Assembly (NCBI RefSeq): GCF_900156605.1
Contig: NZ_FTOA01000001.1
Span: 124,001 to 188,000, forward strand
Direction of reading: 5' to 3'
DNA: 64,000 nt
Source: Insolitispirillum peregrinum
GTDB taxonomy: Bacteria > Pseudomonadota > Alphaproteobacteria > Rhodospirillales > Rhodospirillaceae
The notes beneath the pieces were generated by a model. It made no database searches, had not been told where the DNA came from, and saw only the letters and a program-made list of their open reading frames with translations. The position numbers and the translations under genes are program-made. Below, in pieces: positions 18,051 to 27,004 of this stretch (position 1 is the stretch's first letter; the number at the start of each line of letters is the position of its first letter).

Positions 18051-19319
18051 TCAGGCCGCCGTGGACGAGGCGACGCCCGCCTGAGCGACCATTGCCGACA
18101 GCAGGACGCTGGCCCCGGCGGCAAGGTCATCGGGGGCGGCGTTTTCGATTTCGTTATGGCTGATGCCGTTTTCGCACGGCACAAAGATCATCGCCGCCGG
18201 AGCCACTTCGGCGAGGAAAATGGCATCGTGACCGGCACCGCTGACGATATCCATGTGCGGCGCTCCCAGCGCGGCGGCTCCGTTGCGGACGGCCTCGACC
18301 AGATGCGGCGCAAAGGCCAGCGGCGGGAAGTCGGCGGTCGGCACCATTTCGGACTGCAAGCCGTGTTTGGCGGCGGCGGCGTCAACGGCGGCGCGGACAT
18401 CGGCAACCATCTGGTCCAGAACTTCGGCGTGCAGGTGGCGCAGATCGACCGAGAATTTCACCTGTCCGGGAATGACGTTGCGCGAATTCGGCGCGACGGT
18501 GACAAAGCCGACCGTGCCGCAGGCATAGGGCAGGTGGCCCAGCGCGGTGGCGTTGACCGCCTGAATGACCTCGGCGGCCCCCAGCAGGGCATCGTTGCGC
18601 CGCTCCATCGGGGTCGGCCCGGCGTGGGCTTCGACGCCGGTCAGGGTGACGTCAAACCATTTTTGCCCCAGCGCGCCGATCACCACCCCGACCGTTTTCT
18701 GTTCGGCTTCGAGGATCGGGCCTTGCTCAATGTGGGCTTCAAAATAGGCCCCGACGGCGTGGCCGGGGACCGGGCGATCACCGGCATAGCCGATGGCGGT
18801 CAGCGCCGTGCCGACGGTGGTGCCATGTTCGTCGGTTTTGGCCAGCGTTTCCTCCAGCCCCAGACGGCCGATGAACACGCCCGACCCCATCATGCAGGGG
18901 GCAAAGCGCGAGCCTTCTTCGTTGGTCCAGGCGACCACTTCGATCGGGGCCTCGGTTTCGATACCCAGATCGTTGAGCGAGCGCAGCACCTCCAGCCCGG
19001 CCATCACGCCAAAACAGCCATCAAACTTGCCGCCGGTCGGCTGGGTGTCGATATGGCTGCCGGTCATGATCGGCGGCAGGTCGGGATTGCGGCCGGGACG
19101 GCGGGCAAAGATGTTGCCGATCTGGTCAACGCTGACCGAACAACCCGCGTCCTTGGCCCACGAAATGAACAGGTCGCGGGCCTGCCGGTCGAGGTCGGTC
19201 AGCGCCAGACGGCAGACGCCGCCCTTGGGGGTGGCCCCGATCTGGGCCAGATCCATCAGCGACTGCCACAGGCGGTCACCGTTAACGCGCAGGTTGGCGG
19301 GAGAAGCAGGGAGAGACAT
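18051..19319 (-). CDS. N-carbamoyl-L-amino-acid hydrolase/allantoate amidohydrolase-type Zn enzyme
   Basis: A 422-residue M20-like metalloenzyme. Metal ligands are readable as H89 (GSHIDTQPTGGKFDG), D100 and E134/E135 (WTNEEGSRF), with the C-terminal motif GAGHDAIF. The family includes N-carbamoyl amino-acid hydrolase, beta-ureidopropionase and allantoate amidohydrolase, all of which release ammonia and CO2 from an N-carbamoyl or ureido group. It is 28 bp upstream of the amidase and 54 bp downstream of livF. Together they suggest a pathway for ureides or N-carbamoyl compounds; the exact substrate is not resolved by sequence reading. Confidence 0.9.
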   Translation of the reverse strand: MSLPASPANLRVNGDRLWQSLMDLAQIGATPKGGVCRLALTDLDRQARDLFISWAKDAGCSVSVDQIGNIFARRPGRNPDLPPIMTGSHIDTQPTGGKFDGCFGVMAGLEVLRSLNDLGIETEAPIEVVAWTNEEGSRFAPCMMGSGVFIGRLGLEETLAKTDEHGTTVGTALTAIGYAGDRPVPGHAVGAYFEAHIEQGPILEAEQKTVGVVIGALGQKWFDVTLTGVEAHAGPTPMERRNDALLGAAEVIQAVNATALGHLPYACGTVGFVTVAPNSRNVIPGQVKFSVDLRHLHAEVLDQMVADVRAAVDAAAAKHGLQSEMVPTADFPPLAFAPHLVEAVRNGAAALGAPHMDIVSGAGHDAIFLAEVAPAAMIFVPCENGISHNEIENAAPDDLAAGASVLLSAMVAQAGVASSTAA

Positions 19320-19373
19320 GACAGGAAACCTTTCCGCACTGGGGGGATGCGTAAAAGAAGAAAAGTGTGGGAA

Positions 19374-20069
19374 TTAGGCGCTGAGGGCCAGATAGCGGTC
19401 CCGGATGGTCGGGTCGGCATCGAACTCGGCGGCGGTGCCGTGATAGACCACCTGACCCTGTTCCAGCACATAGTGCCGGTCGGCCAGCTTGCGACAGACG
19501 TTCAGGTTCTGCTCGACCAGCAACACCGGCACGCCGCTGCGCTTGATCTCGCGCAGGATGTTGACCAGCTCGTCCACGATCACCGGCGCCAGACCTTCGG
19601 TTGGCTCGTCCAGCAACAGGATGCGCGGGCCGTTGACCAGCGCGCGGGCAATCGCCAGCATCTGCTGTTCACCACCCGACAGGGCGTTGCCGCCATTCTT
19701 GCGCCGTTCCCACAGGCGGGGGAACAGGCCATAGACATCGGCGAGGCTCCACTGGCTGCCGGAGCGGACGGCGATTTCCAGATTTTCGGCCACCGTCAGC
19801 ATGCGGAAAATGCCGCGATGTTCGGGCACCAGCGCGATGCCCCGGCGGGCAATCTCGAAGGTCTCCATGCCGACCGTTTCGCTGCCGTCAAAGGTGATCG
19901 AGCCCTGGCGCGGGGAGACAATGCCGACGATGCTGCGCAGGGTGGTGGTCTTCCCGGCCCCGTTGCGGCCCAGCAGAGTGACCAGCTCGCCCTTGTTGAC
20001 GGTCAGCGAGACGCCTTCGAGGACGTGGCTCTTGCCATAGTAGGAATGGATGTCGGTAACAGTCAGCAT
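19374..20069 (-). CDS. livF: Branched-chain-type ABC importer ATPase LivF
   Basis: A 231-residue ATPase of the branched-chain amino-acid/urea importer class. Walker A is LLGRNGAGKTT, the signature is LSGGEQQMLAIARALVNGP and Walker B is ILLLDEPTEGLAP. The opening LTVTDIHSYYGKSHVLEGVS is typical of LivF/UrtE. Its ATG overlaps the livG stop by one base (TGATG), preceded by GGGGGAGGAAGG, so it is translationally coupled. Here the cargo is probably the substrate of the downstream amidase and carbamoylase rather than leucine; that is inferred from the operon. Confidence 0.93.
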   Translation of the reverse strand: MLTVTDIHSYYGKSHVLEGVSLTVNKGELVTLLGRNGAGKTTTLRSIVGIVSPRQGSITFDGSETVGMETFEIARRGIALVPEHRGIFRMLTVAENLEIAVRSGSQWSLADVYGLFPRLWERRKNGGNALSGGEQQMLAIARALVNGPRILLLDEPTEGLAPVIVDELVNILREIKRSGVPVLLVEQNLNVCRKLADRHYVLEQGQVVYHGTAAEFDADPTIRDRYLALSA

Positions 20070-20821
20070 CAGCCTTCCTCCCCCAGATAGGCGGATCGCA
20101 CCCGCTCGTCCTGCCGGACCACTGCCGGTGGGCCTTCGACCAGAATCTGGCCCCGGCTCATCACGGTGATGGTGTCGCTGATCGACATCACGATGCTCAT
20201 GTTGTGTTCAATCAGCATGACGGTGTGCTCCTTGCCCAGTTCGGCAATCAGCGAGGTCATCAGCGGGATGTCATCAATGCCCATGCCCGAGGTCGGCTCG
20301 TCCAGCAACAGCAGTTTGGGCTTGCCGCACAGGGCCATGCCGACTTCCAGCACCCGCTGAAGACCGTGCGACAGGTCGCCTGCCGGGGTGTTGGCGCGGG
20401 CGGTCATGTTCAGGCGTTCGAGAATCTGGTCGGCGATTTCCAGATGCTGGCGGCGGGCTTCGGTCGGGCGCCAGAAGGTCAGGGCGCGGGCGCCGTCGCG
20501 GCCCTGTGCCGCCAGCCGCAGGTTTTCGCGCACGCTCAATTCCTGGAACAGGCTGGTGATCTGGAACGACCGCGCCATGCCGATGGAAACCCGCTTGTGC
20601 GCCGGGCGGTGGGTGATGTCCTGACCGTCGAACAGGATTTTCCCGCTGGTCGGGCGGCGTTCGCCGGTCAGGCAGTGGAACAGGGTGGTCTTTCCGGCGC
20701 CGTTCGGCCCGATCACGGTGTGGATGGTGCCTGCGCGAACGCACAGGTCAACGCCATTGACCGCGTGGAAATTGCCATAGGCTTTGCCGAGGCCGGAGGT
20801 TTGCAAAAGAACGGTGCTCAT
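20069..20821 (-). CDS. livG: Branched-chain-type ABC importer ATPase LivG
   Basis: A 250-residue ATPase with Walker A VIGPNGAGKTTLFHCLTG, the LivG-typical GQDITHRPAHKRVSIGMARS and Walker B LLLLDEPTSGMG. The signature is a degenerate LSHGLQRVLEVGMAL, as often seen in LivG. It overlaps livM at its start (ATGA) and livF at its end (TGATG), so the importer genes form one tightly coupled transcript. It pairs with LivF as the nucleotide-binding heterodimer. Confidence 0.93.
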   Translation of the reverse strand: MSTVLLQTSGLGKAYGNFHAVNGVDLCVRAGTIHTVIGPNGAGKTTLFHCLTGERRPTSGKILFDGQDITHRPAHKRVSIGMARSFQITSLFQELSVRENLRLAAQGRDGARALTFWRPTEARRQHLEIADQILERLNMTARANTPAGDLSHGLQRVLEVGMALCGKPKLLLLDEPTSGMGIDDIPLMTSLIAELGKEHTVMLIEHNMSIVMSISDTITVMSRGQILVEGPPAVVRQDERVRSAYLGEEG

Positions 20822-21825
20822 TGGGCGGCATCCTTCTGTCGGGTGTCCGGCTGTGGTGGTTCAGGCGAGCGGATCAGACGGTTTTTCAGGTCCAGCAGGC
20901 CGCCCCACAGGCCGCCGCGCAGGAACATCACCACCGCAATCAGCGCCAGCCCCAACAGCATCGGCCAGCGCGGCCACAGGGCGGACAGCACGTCACCCAG
21001 CAGCACGATCGAGCCAGCCCCCAGCAGCGAACCGAGCAACGAGCCGGTGCCGCCGATGATGGTCATGATCAGGATGTGTTCCGAGGTCGCCAGTTCGATG
21101 TTCGACAGCGGGACAAAGTTCAGCAGCAGGGCATAGAGGGCTCCGGCCAGACCGGTGATCGCCCCGGACAGGACAAAGGCGAGAACCTTGAACTGGCGGG
21201 TGTCATAGCCGACCGCCGAGGCGCGGTTTTCGTTTTCGCGGATGGCGACCAGCGTGCTGCCAAAGGGCGAATGGATCACCCGGCGGGCGGCGACAAACAC
21301 CGCGAGGAACAGCAGGGCGACAAAGCCGTAAAACACCAGTGGCGAGGCCAGCGACAGCAGTTCAAAGCCCAGCACCGACACCGGCGGACGCGGCACGTTC
21401 AGCAGGCCGTTGTCACCGCCGGTGACGCTGCTCATGGTATAGGCGACGAAGTAGGCCATCTGGCTGAACGACAGGGTCAGCATGACGAAGTAAATGCCGG
21501 TGCGGCGAATGGCCAGCGCCCCGATGACAAAGGCGGTCAAGGCTCCGGCCAGAATGCCGACCAGCAGGGCGGGGAACAGGCCGAAATGCCAGTGGATCAT
21601 CACCAGCGCCGAGCAATAGGAGCCCGCGCCAAAGAACACGCCCTGCCCAAAGGACAGCAGCCCGGTGTAGCCCAGCAGAAGGTTGGAGGCCAGTGCCGCT
21701 AGCGCAAAGATCAGGATTTCGGTCGCCAGTGTCGGCGACGGCAGGATCACCGGCATCAGCACGACAGCGGCAACGGCCAGCAGGGTGGTGCCGCGCCAGA
21801 TGGAGGAGGTGGGGGTGGTGCTCAT
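20818..21825 (-). CDS. livM: Branched-chain-type ABC importer permease LivM
   Basis: A 335-residue membrane permease with about nine hydrophobic segments, for example EILIFALAALASNLLLGYTG and VFFGAGSYCSALVMIHW. The LivM/LivH-type loop is readable near TSEHILIMTIIGGTGSLLGS. GGGAGG lies 11 bp upstream of the chosen ATG, which falls 4 bp after the livH stop. The extended in-frame start nine codons earlier would overlap livH and has no clear ribosome-binding site. Confidence 0.92.
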   Translation of the reverse strand: MSTTPTSSIWRGTTLLAVAAVVLMPVILPSPTLATEILIFALAALASNLLLGYTGLLSFGQGVFFGAGSYCSALVMIHWHFGLFPALLVGILAGALTAFVIGALAIRRTGIYFVMLTLSFSQMAYFVAYTMSSVTGGDNGLLNVPRPPVSVLGFELLSLASPLVFYGFVALLFLAVFVAARRVIHSPFGSTLVAIRENENRASAVGYDTRQFKVLAFVLSGAITGLAGALYALLLNFVPLSNIELATSEHILIMTIIGGTGSLLGSLLGAGSIVLLGDVLSALWPRWPMLLGLALIAVVMFLRGGLWGGLLDLKNRLIRSPEPPQPDTRQKDAAQ

Positions 21826-21829
21826 CGCG

Positions 21830-22690
21830 TCAGGACCTCCCGAACAGACCATAGGGGCGCAGCATGATCACTGCTGCCATCGCGCCGTAAATCATCAGGC
21901 TGGCACCTTGCGGCCAGATGGTGGTCATCAGGCTTTGCACCAGCCCGACCAGCAGGCCACCGACCAGCGCGCCGGTAAACGACCCCATGCCGCCGATCAC
22001 CACCACCACAAAGGCGATGCCAAGGACTTCTTCGCCCAGGAACGGGTGCGCGCCACGGATCGGGGCCGACAGCACTCCGGCCACCCCAGCCAGACCGACG
22101 CCCAGCGCAAAGGTCAGCGAGAACAGCTTGAAAATGTTGGTGCCGAGCAGGGAAACGGTCTCGGTGTCTTCGCTGCCCGCCCGCACCAGAGCGCCAAAGC
22201 GGGTGCGTTCCAGCAGGAACCACAGCAGCAGGCCGATGACGGCGGCAAAGACGATCATGAACAGGCGGTATTCGGGATAGGCAAACGACCCGAGGCGGAA
22301 CACGCCGTCCAGACCGGCCGGAGTGGGCACCGACTTGCCGATCGGCCCCCAGATCATGATGCTGGCTTCGCGGATGATCAGCGCCATCCCCAGCGTGATC
22401 AGGATTTGAAAGGTGTGGGGCAGGTGATAGGCGCGCTTGATCAGCACCTGTTCGGTGATCCACGCCAGCAGCGCCACCCCCAGCGGAGCGACAAACAGCG
22501 ACAGCCAGAAATTTCCGGTCAGGGTAACGACGGTGTAGCAGAGATAGGACCCCAGCAGGAAAAAGGCGCCGTGGGCAAAATTCACAAAGTTGAGCAGGCC
22601 GAAAATGATGGTCAGGCCGACGGAGATCAGAAAATAGATCATCCCTAGGCCCAGCCCGTTGAGCACCTGAAACAGGTACACGTTCAGCAT
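21830..22690 (-). CDS. livH: Branched-chain-type ABC importer permease LivH
   Basis: A 286-residue permease beginning MLNVYLFQVLNGLGLGMIYF. The typical LivH stretches FGLLNFVNFAHGAFFLLGSY and GIAFVVVVIGGMGSFTGALV are present. Hydrophobic segments span the whole length. It lies 106 bp downstream of the binding-protein gene and 4 bp upstream of livM. It forms the translocation channel with LivM. Confidence 0.93.
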   Translation of the reverse strand: MLNVYLFQVLNGLGLGMIYFLISVGLTIIFGLLNFVNFAHGAFFLLGSYLCYTVVTLTGNFWLSLFVAPLGVALLAWITEQVLIKRAYHLPHTFQILITLGMALIIREASIMIWGPIGKSVPTPAGLDGVFRLGSFAYPEYRLFMIVFAAVIGLLLWFLLERTRFGALVRAGSEDTETVSLLGTNIFKLFSLTFALGVGLAGVAGVLSAPIRGAHPFLGEEVLGIAFVVVVIGGMGSFTGALVGGLLVGLVQSLMTTIWPQGASLMIYGAMAAVIMLRPYGLFGRS

Positions 22691-22796
22691 GGCGAGATCT
22701 CCTGCAGGACGGAGCCGCGTGCGACAAAACGACAGAAAAGGACGGAGAGGGGGAGGAAAGGCCGGACCCGCTCAGGCCCGGCCTGTGACCCGGGCG

Positions 22797-23999
22797 TTAG
22801 CCCATCTTGCAGCCAACGGCGTCTTCGCTGGGGAACGACCGGCCCGAGCTGATGATCTCGGCCAGATCATCGGCGTCTTTCATCGCCGATGCCGCCTTGC
22901 CCTTCAGCAGGTAATAGCTTTTCAGCACCTGATGGTCACCCTTGCGGATGGTTTCGGTGCCGGTCGGGCCTTCATAGGTCAGGCCTTCCAGCGCGCTGAT
23001 GGTCTTTTCCGACACGCCGCCGCTGGTCTTGACCGCATCCAGCATCACCTTGGTCATGATGTAATCGGCGGCCAGCGGATAGTTCGGGGTGATGCCATAG
23101 GCATCCTTGACCGCCTTCACCAGTTCCTTGTTCATCGGGGTGTCAACCTGATGCCAGTACTGCGCCCCCAGATAGACGCCTTCGATCACGTCGGACCCCA
23201 GCGTCTGGAACTGGTCCAGACCGGCCGACCATGCCACCAGAATGGTCATCTGCTTGTGCAGGCCAAAGTTGACCGCCTGCCGCAGGGTGCTGGTGCTCTG
23301 GCCGCCAAAGTTCAGGATCAGCAGCACATCGGGCTGGGCTGCCATCGCATTGGTCAGATAGCCGGAGAATTCCTGTTCCTGCAGCGAGTGATAGCTGTTG
23401 CCGACGTGTTCGATGCCCTTTTCGTCGAAAATGGCCTGGGCATTCGACAGCAGGGCATCACCGAACACATACTGCGGGGTGATGGTGTACCAGCGTTTGG
23501 CCTTCGGCAGCAGCTCGATCAGCGGGCGGACGGTCTGGTTGATTGCGCCATAGGTCGCCGCCGACCAGCGGAAGGTCGAGCGGTTGCATTCAACCCCGGT
23601 CAGTTCGTCCGCCCCGGCGGGGGTCATGAACACGCCGTTGACCTTGGCGACTTCCTTGCCGACGGCCAGTGCCGACGACGACAGGGTACAGCCCTGAAAC
23701 AGGCGGGCATTGTCCTGCTGAATGGCTTCCTGCACCTTGCGTACCGCCTTGCCGGCGTTGCCTTCGGTGTCGATGGTGGTATAGCGCACCGGGGCACCCA
23801 AAAGGTTCCCGTACTGCTTGATCGCCAGTTCAGACCCCATGTTGGCAAATTTGCCATAGCTGGCAAAGGCCCCGGACATGGATTTCACCCCGTACAGGCT
23901 GACGGCATCGGCCGCCCAGGCATTACGGACAAGGGCCGGAGCAGCCAGCAGGGACGAGGAAGCGGCGAGGCTGGCTTTCAGGAAGGTACGACGGTCCAT
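22797..23999 (-). CDS. Liv-type substrate-binding protein with Tat signal
   Basis: A 400-residue periplasmic binding protein of the type-1 fold (peripla_BP_6). The N-terminus MDRRTFLKASLAASSSLLAA carries a twin-arginine signal (RRTFLK), so it is probably exported folded. The mature part begins around DAVSLYGVKSMSGAFASYGK, the usual family opening. The start at 23999 follows from the Tat motif; the longer in-frame extension upstream reads as noise. As first gene of the liv-hydrolase operon it defines specificity, probably for an amide or ureide, which is inferred from the downstream enzymes. Confidence 0.9.
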   Translation of the reverse strand: MDRRTFLKASLAASSSLLAAPALVRNAWAADAVSLYGVKSMSGAFASYGKFANMGSELAIKQYGNLLGAPVRYTTIDTEGNAGKAVRKVQEAIQQDNARLFQGCTLSSSALAVGKEVAKVNGVFMTPAGADELTGVECNRSTFRWSAATYGAINQTVRPLIELLPKAKRWYTITPQYVFGDALLSNAQAIFDEKGIEHVGNSYHSLQEQEFSGYLTNAMAAQPDVLLILNFGGQSTSTLRQAVNFGLHKQMTILVAWSAGLDQFQTLGSDVIEGVYLGAQYWHQVDTPMNKELVKAVKDAYGITPNYPLAADYIMTKVMLDAVKTSGGVSEKTISALEGLTYEGPTGTETIRKGDHQVLKSYYLLKGKAASAMKDADDLAEIISSGRSFPSEDAVGCKMG

Positions 24000-24283
24000 G
24001 GAAAACGCTCCTGTTGTGGCGCTGTGGGGTTGTGCGCCTGTTGCCTGACATGTGTTTTTCTGGTCGTGAGCGGATGTGCTTTCTTGGGATGCTTTTGTTA
24101 TGGGGCGTGGTTTGGTGGGGTGCGGCTGGAACAAAGGCAACAAAGCCCCGTTGGCGGAACGGGCCTGTCCGGCCAGCTGCACCGTGTTACGTGAATAAAA
24201 GGCAAAAAAGTCCTGTCTTCTGCCAGCCAGCCCGGTGGGGCGGCCCGCAAAAGGGAAGCAGTCAAAAGAGAGAAAAGGCAGGA

Positions 24284-25051
24284 TCAGTCGTGCGGAAAAT
24301 CCAGCAGGAATTTCTGTGCGACTTCACCTTCCAAAGCAACCATGTGACTTTCGGCGTCCTGCATGTGCTCGGCCATCAGACTGCGCACCGCCCCGGCATC
24401 CTGGCGGCGGAAGGCCTCCATCAGCTGGCGGTGATAGGCCACGTTGGCGTCGCCAAATTGATGGCGTTCGGGGACATAGGCTTTCTTCAGCACCACCAGA
24501 TCACGCAGGAGGTCATTCAGAAACCGGCCCATGAACGCCAGCAACGGGTTACTGCAGGCATCAGCAAGGATGTTGTGGAACTCCAGTTCGGCGATGCGCT
24601 GGTCACGCTGTTCGCTTTCGCTGGTCGGGATTTTGGCGCAAAAGGCAATGTTGTCCTCCAGCGCCTGCAACTGCACCGTGGTCAGCGAGGCCATGGCGGT
24701 CACCGCCAGTTCAACCTCGATCACCTTGCGCAACTGGTACACCTGCGCCCCGTCCAGATGGCGGAAATGCAGGAAATTGCGCAACGCCCGCGAGGCGGGC
24801 TCGACACTGGCCTCCACCAGATAGGCCCCACCACCGGGGCCGGTCCGTGTGCACACCAGTCCTTCGACCTCCAGCGCCTTCAGGGCCTCGCGCACGGTGC
24901 CCTTGGAACACTGGTACAGGTCGATCAGGTCCTTTTCATTCGGCAGCCGGTCCCCGGGCTTCATCTGCTCGGTGACGATGGAACGCTTGACGTCCTCGAC
25001 GATCACATCGGACAGCTTGGTCCGTTTGCGGCGTGCGGGCTTCAGGGTCAT
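24284..25051 (-). CDS. GntR-family regulator, FadR (FCD) subfamily
   Basis: A 255-residue regulator. The N-terminal winged helix reads DRLPNEKDLIDLYQCSKGTV then REALKALEVEGLVCTRTGPG, and the C-terminal all-helical FCD ligand domain covers residues about 95-240, with metal-binding-type histidines (EFHNIL and AYHRQLMEAF). The ATG at 25051 has GGAG 8 bp upstream. It lies 284 bp upstream of the liv-amidase operon on the same strand and is the natural candidate to control it. Many FCD regulators respond to organic or amino acids. Confidence 0.9.
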   Translation of the reverse strand: MTLKPARRKRTKLSDVIVEDVKRSIVTEQMKPGDRLPNEKDLIDLYQCSKGTVREALKALEVEGLVCTRTGPGGGAYLVEASVEPASRALRNFLHFRHLDGAQVYQLRKVIEVELAVTAMASLTTVQLQALEDNIAFCAKIPTSESEQRDQRIAELEFHNILADACSNPLLAFMGRFLNDLLRDLVVLKKAYVPERHQFGDANVAYHRQLMEAFRRQDAGAVRSLMAEHMQDAESHMVALEGEVAQKFLLDFPHD

Positions 25052-25276
25052 CGGCGGGCTCCGCTGGCTGTGCCCGGCCTGTGGACGAGTGTCCGGCGGG
25101 CGAGCCAATTTATCTGGATTAATTGGATAGATTGGGCCACATGCTCAAAATGAAGTCAATGTGATTCTTTGCCCTATTTATCGCCTTATTTTCGTAGGGG
25201 TAAGCGCGGATTGGTTGTTAATGCATTGCGGCATAAGGGTTTTTGCTGCGGTGCGGGAAGGGGGTGGGTGGGGCGC

Positions 25277-25310
25277 TTGACGTTTCGGATAATAGTTGTA
25301 TTGTACAACT
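25277..25310 (+). promoter_or_regulatory. Sigma-70-like promoter with overlapping palindromic operator (MarR-GNAT gene)
   Basis: The -35 box TTGACG (25277-25282) and the -10 box TATTGT (25299-25304) are 16 bp apart. A perfect 7 bp inverted repeat, AGTTGTA-TTG-TACAACT (25294-25310), covers the -10 box. This is the layout of a self-repressing MarR gene. The start codon follows 19 bp later. Confidence 0.7.
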
Positions 25311-25329
25311 GTATTTCGGGAGATTAGTC

Positions 25330-26292
25330 ATGACAGCCGTATCCTTGATCCAGCAAATCAGGTCAGCATCCCGCACTATGGTTCGTGAATTGGGATTTAT
25401 GGAGTCAACTCTTGCGGGAACGAACTATTCACCTTCTGCGGTGCATGCTTTGCTTGAGATTGAGGCCTCTGGATCAATGACCTCAGCAAAACTCGTTCAA
25501 ATCCTGGGTCTGGAGAAATCATCTGTTAGCCGGTTGGTCAATAAATTGATTGATGCGGGTGAAATTTCTGAGATTTCAGATAGTCAAGATGGTCGTGTCA
25601 AAAATCTAATATTGACGGAAAATGGAAAAAAGACTGTAGGTGAAATTAATGTTTATGGGGAATTGCAGGTTGAATCTGCATTAAAATATCTCAGTTACAC
25701 CCAGCAGAAATCAGTAGCGCAAGGTATTGCATATTATGCTCAAGCCCTTAAGAGAAGACGCTTGTGTTGTGATGATGTAAATAAGGATGATATTTACATT
25801 GTTGCAGGATATGTTCCCGGGATCGTTGGCAGTGTAACAGAAATGCATGCCAGATTTTACTCTAACCATTCTAATTTCGGTCAGTTTTTTGAGAGTCAGG
25901 TTGCCCGTGGCTTGGCTGAATTTGTGGGGCGTTTGAATAATCCATGCAATAATATTTTTTCTGCATTAAAAAGTGACAGGATTGTTGGATCCATATCCGT
26001 AGATGGCGAAAATTTGGGAGATGGAAAGGCCCATCTCCGGTGGTTTATCTTGGATGATGGTTGCCGTGGCGGTGGAATTGGTCGCCAATTATTAAGGAGT
26101 GCATTGGAGTTTGTAGATAAGAATGGCTTTGATTCTACTCAGCTTTGGACATTCAAAGGATTGGATGTAGCAAGGCGGTTATATGAGTCATCTGGTTTCG
26201 TGCTTGTTAATGAACAGCATGGTGATCAATGGGGGAGTCCTGTTGTAGAGCAACACTTTAAAAGAGAATGTTCTGAATCATTTTTGTATTGA
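25330..26292 (+). CDS. MarR-GNAT fusion: regulator with C-terminal acetyltransferase domain
   Basis: A 320-residue two-domain protein. Residues 1-145 are a MarR winged helix (AKLVQILGLEKSSVSRLVNK then ISDSQDGRVKNLILTENG). Residues about 155-320 are a GNAT acetyltransferase, with the acetyl-CoA loop GCRGGGIGRQLLRSALEFV near residue 250 and the closing RRLYESSGFVLVNEQHG. Such fusions are known, and both domains may respond to the same small amine. The gene is clearly richer in A and T than its neighbours, which suggests horizontal acquisition. The ATG at 25330 follows GGGAGATTAGTC. It is autoregulated if the palindrome upstream is its operator. Confidence 0.9.
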   Translation: MTAVSLIQQIRSASRTMVRELGFMESTLAGTNYSPSAVHALLEIEASGSMTSAKLVQILGLEKSSVSRLVNKLIDAGEISEISDSQDGRVKNLILTENGKKTVGEINVYGELQVESALKYLSYTQQKSVAQGIAYYAQALKRRRLCCDDVNKDDIYIVAGYVPGIVGSVTEMHARFYSNHSNFGQFFESQVARGLAEFVGRLNNPCNNIFSALKSDRIVGSISVDGENLGDGKAHLRWFILDDGCRGGGIGRQLLRSALEFVDKNGFDSTQLWTFKGLDVARRLYESSGFVLVNEQHGDQWGSPVVEQHFKRECSESFLY

Positions 26293-26398
26293 GCGAAAAC
26301 GCTTTGGTTCCGCCTGTCGCGTACCGTGAAGCCTTTCCCGGTCAGATAAGGAAGGCATTCATGGTCTTGCATGAAAACTGCAATCACCCGGATGGAAG

Positions 26399-26659
26399 TC
26401 AATTCCGTTCCTTCATGTGTTCCTCAGCAATAAGGTTGTATAGTTCAAAGAGCTTGCTGAATGCCTCATTTGCAAGTTTGAAACGATCAAAATTCTGATA
26501 AATAGAAGGGTGACCCATCAATTCTCTGTCAATAGATTGAAAGAGAAAAGATGTCATATGCAGAGCCTCGTGGTCATGAAACTCTGTCGTTTCAATAATG
26601 CCATATTCTTTTTTGCATATTTTCTGCATTTCCAGAATTGCATCTTCATTTTCATTCAT
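26399..26659 (-). CDS. Small hypothetical protein in low-GC island
   Basis: An 86-residue acidic, largely helical protein starting MNENEDAILEMQKICKKEYG, with no domain I recognise. The ribosome-binding site TGAGGA is 7 to 10 bp before the ATG. Base composition is AT-rich like the convergent MarR-GNAT gene, and codon choice is unlike the surrounding genes. The two probably arrived together. No function can be assigned. Confidence 0.6.
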   Translation of the reverse strand: MNENEDAILEMQKICKKEYGIIETTEFHDHEALHMTSFLFQSIDRELMGHPSIYQNFDRFKLANEAFSKLFELYNLIAEEHMKERN

Positions 26660-27004
26660 GAATATAATTCCTCATGGGAAGCGCACGGATCATTCCGGCC
26701 GAAAATACGGCATGCACCACGAACAGGATACGTTTTTTGGTATCTGGGGATGATCTTTTGTCAGGGGGCTAGCCGCTCTGAGTACACGCTGACGCTGTCT
26801 CCTTTCCCTGCCATAGTCCGTGCCAACGAGTCAATCTGCTCCGATATGGCAATCTCCCCCCCCCGCAAAAAAAAACGCAAAACTCCCCCCCCGTTCCTGC
26901 CGGCATTGGAACCACGCCAATGACCAACGCCAGCGGAACAGAGGGGGAGCTGCTCTGTCCCCGGTGGTGGCACGGGGGACAGGAAAGGCTCAGGCAACCG
27001 GGGC
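26660..27004. other. Intergenic region with homopolymer tracts
   Basis: No convincing gene. It marks the return from low-GC to high-GC DNA. Two C-runs (9 and 8 bases) flank a 9-base A-run around 26856-26898. A GC-rich hairpin, CTGTCCCC / GGGGACAG (26955-26982), lies 22 bp beyond the mmsA stop and may end that transcript, though without an adjacent T-tract. Confidence 0.55.

Noticed and set aside
26289-26498. A 69-codon plus-strand frame after the MarR-GNAT gene
   Set aside because: It overlaps the opposite small gene, which has a better ribosome-binding site, and no recognisable family was seen.
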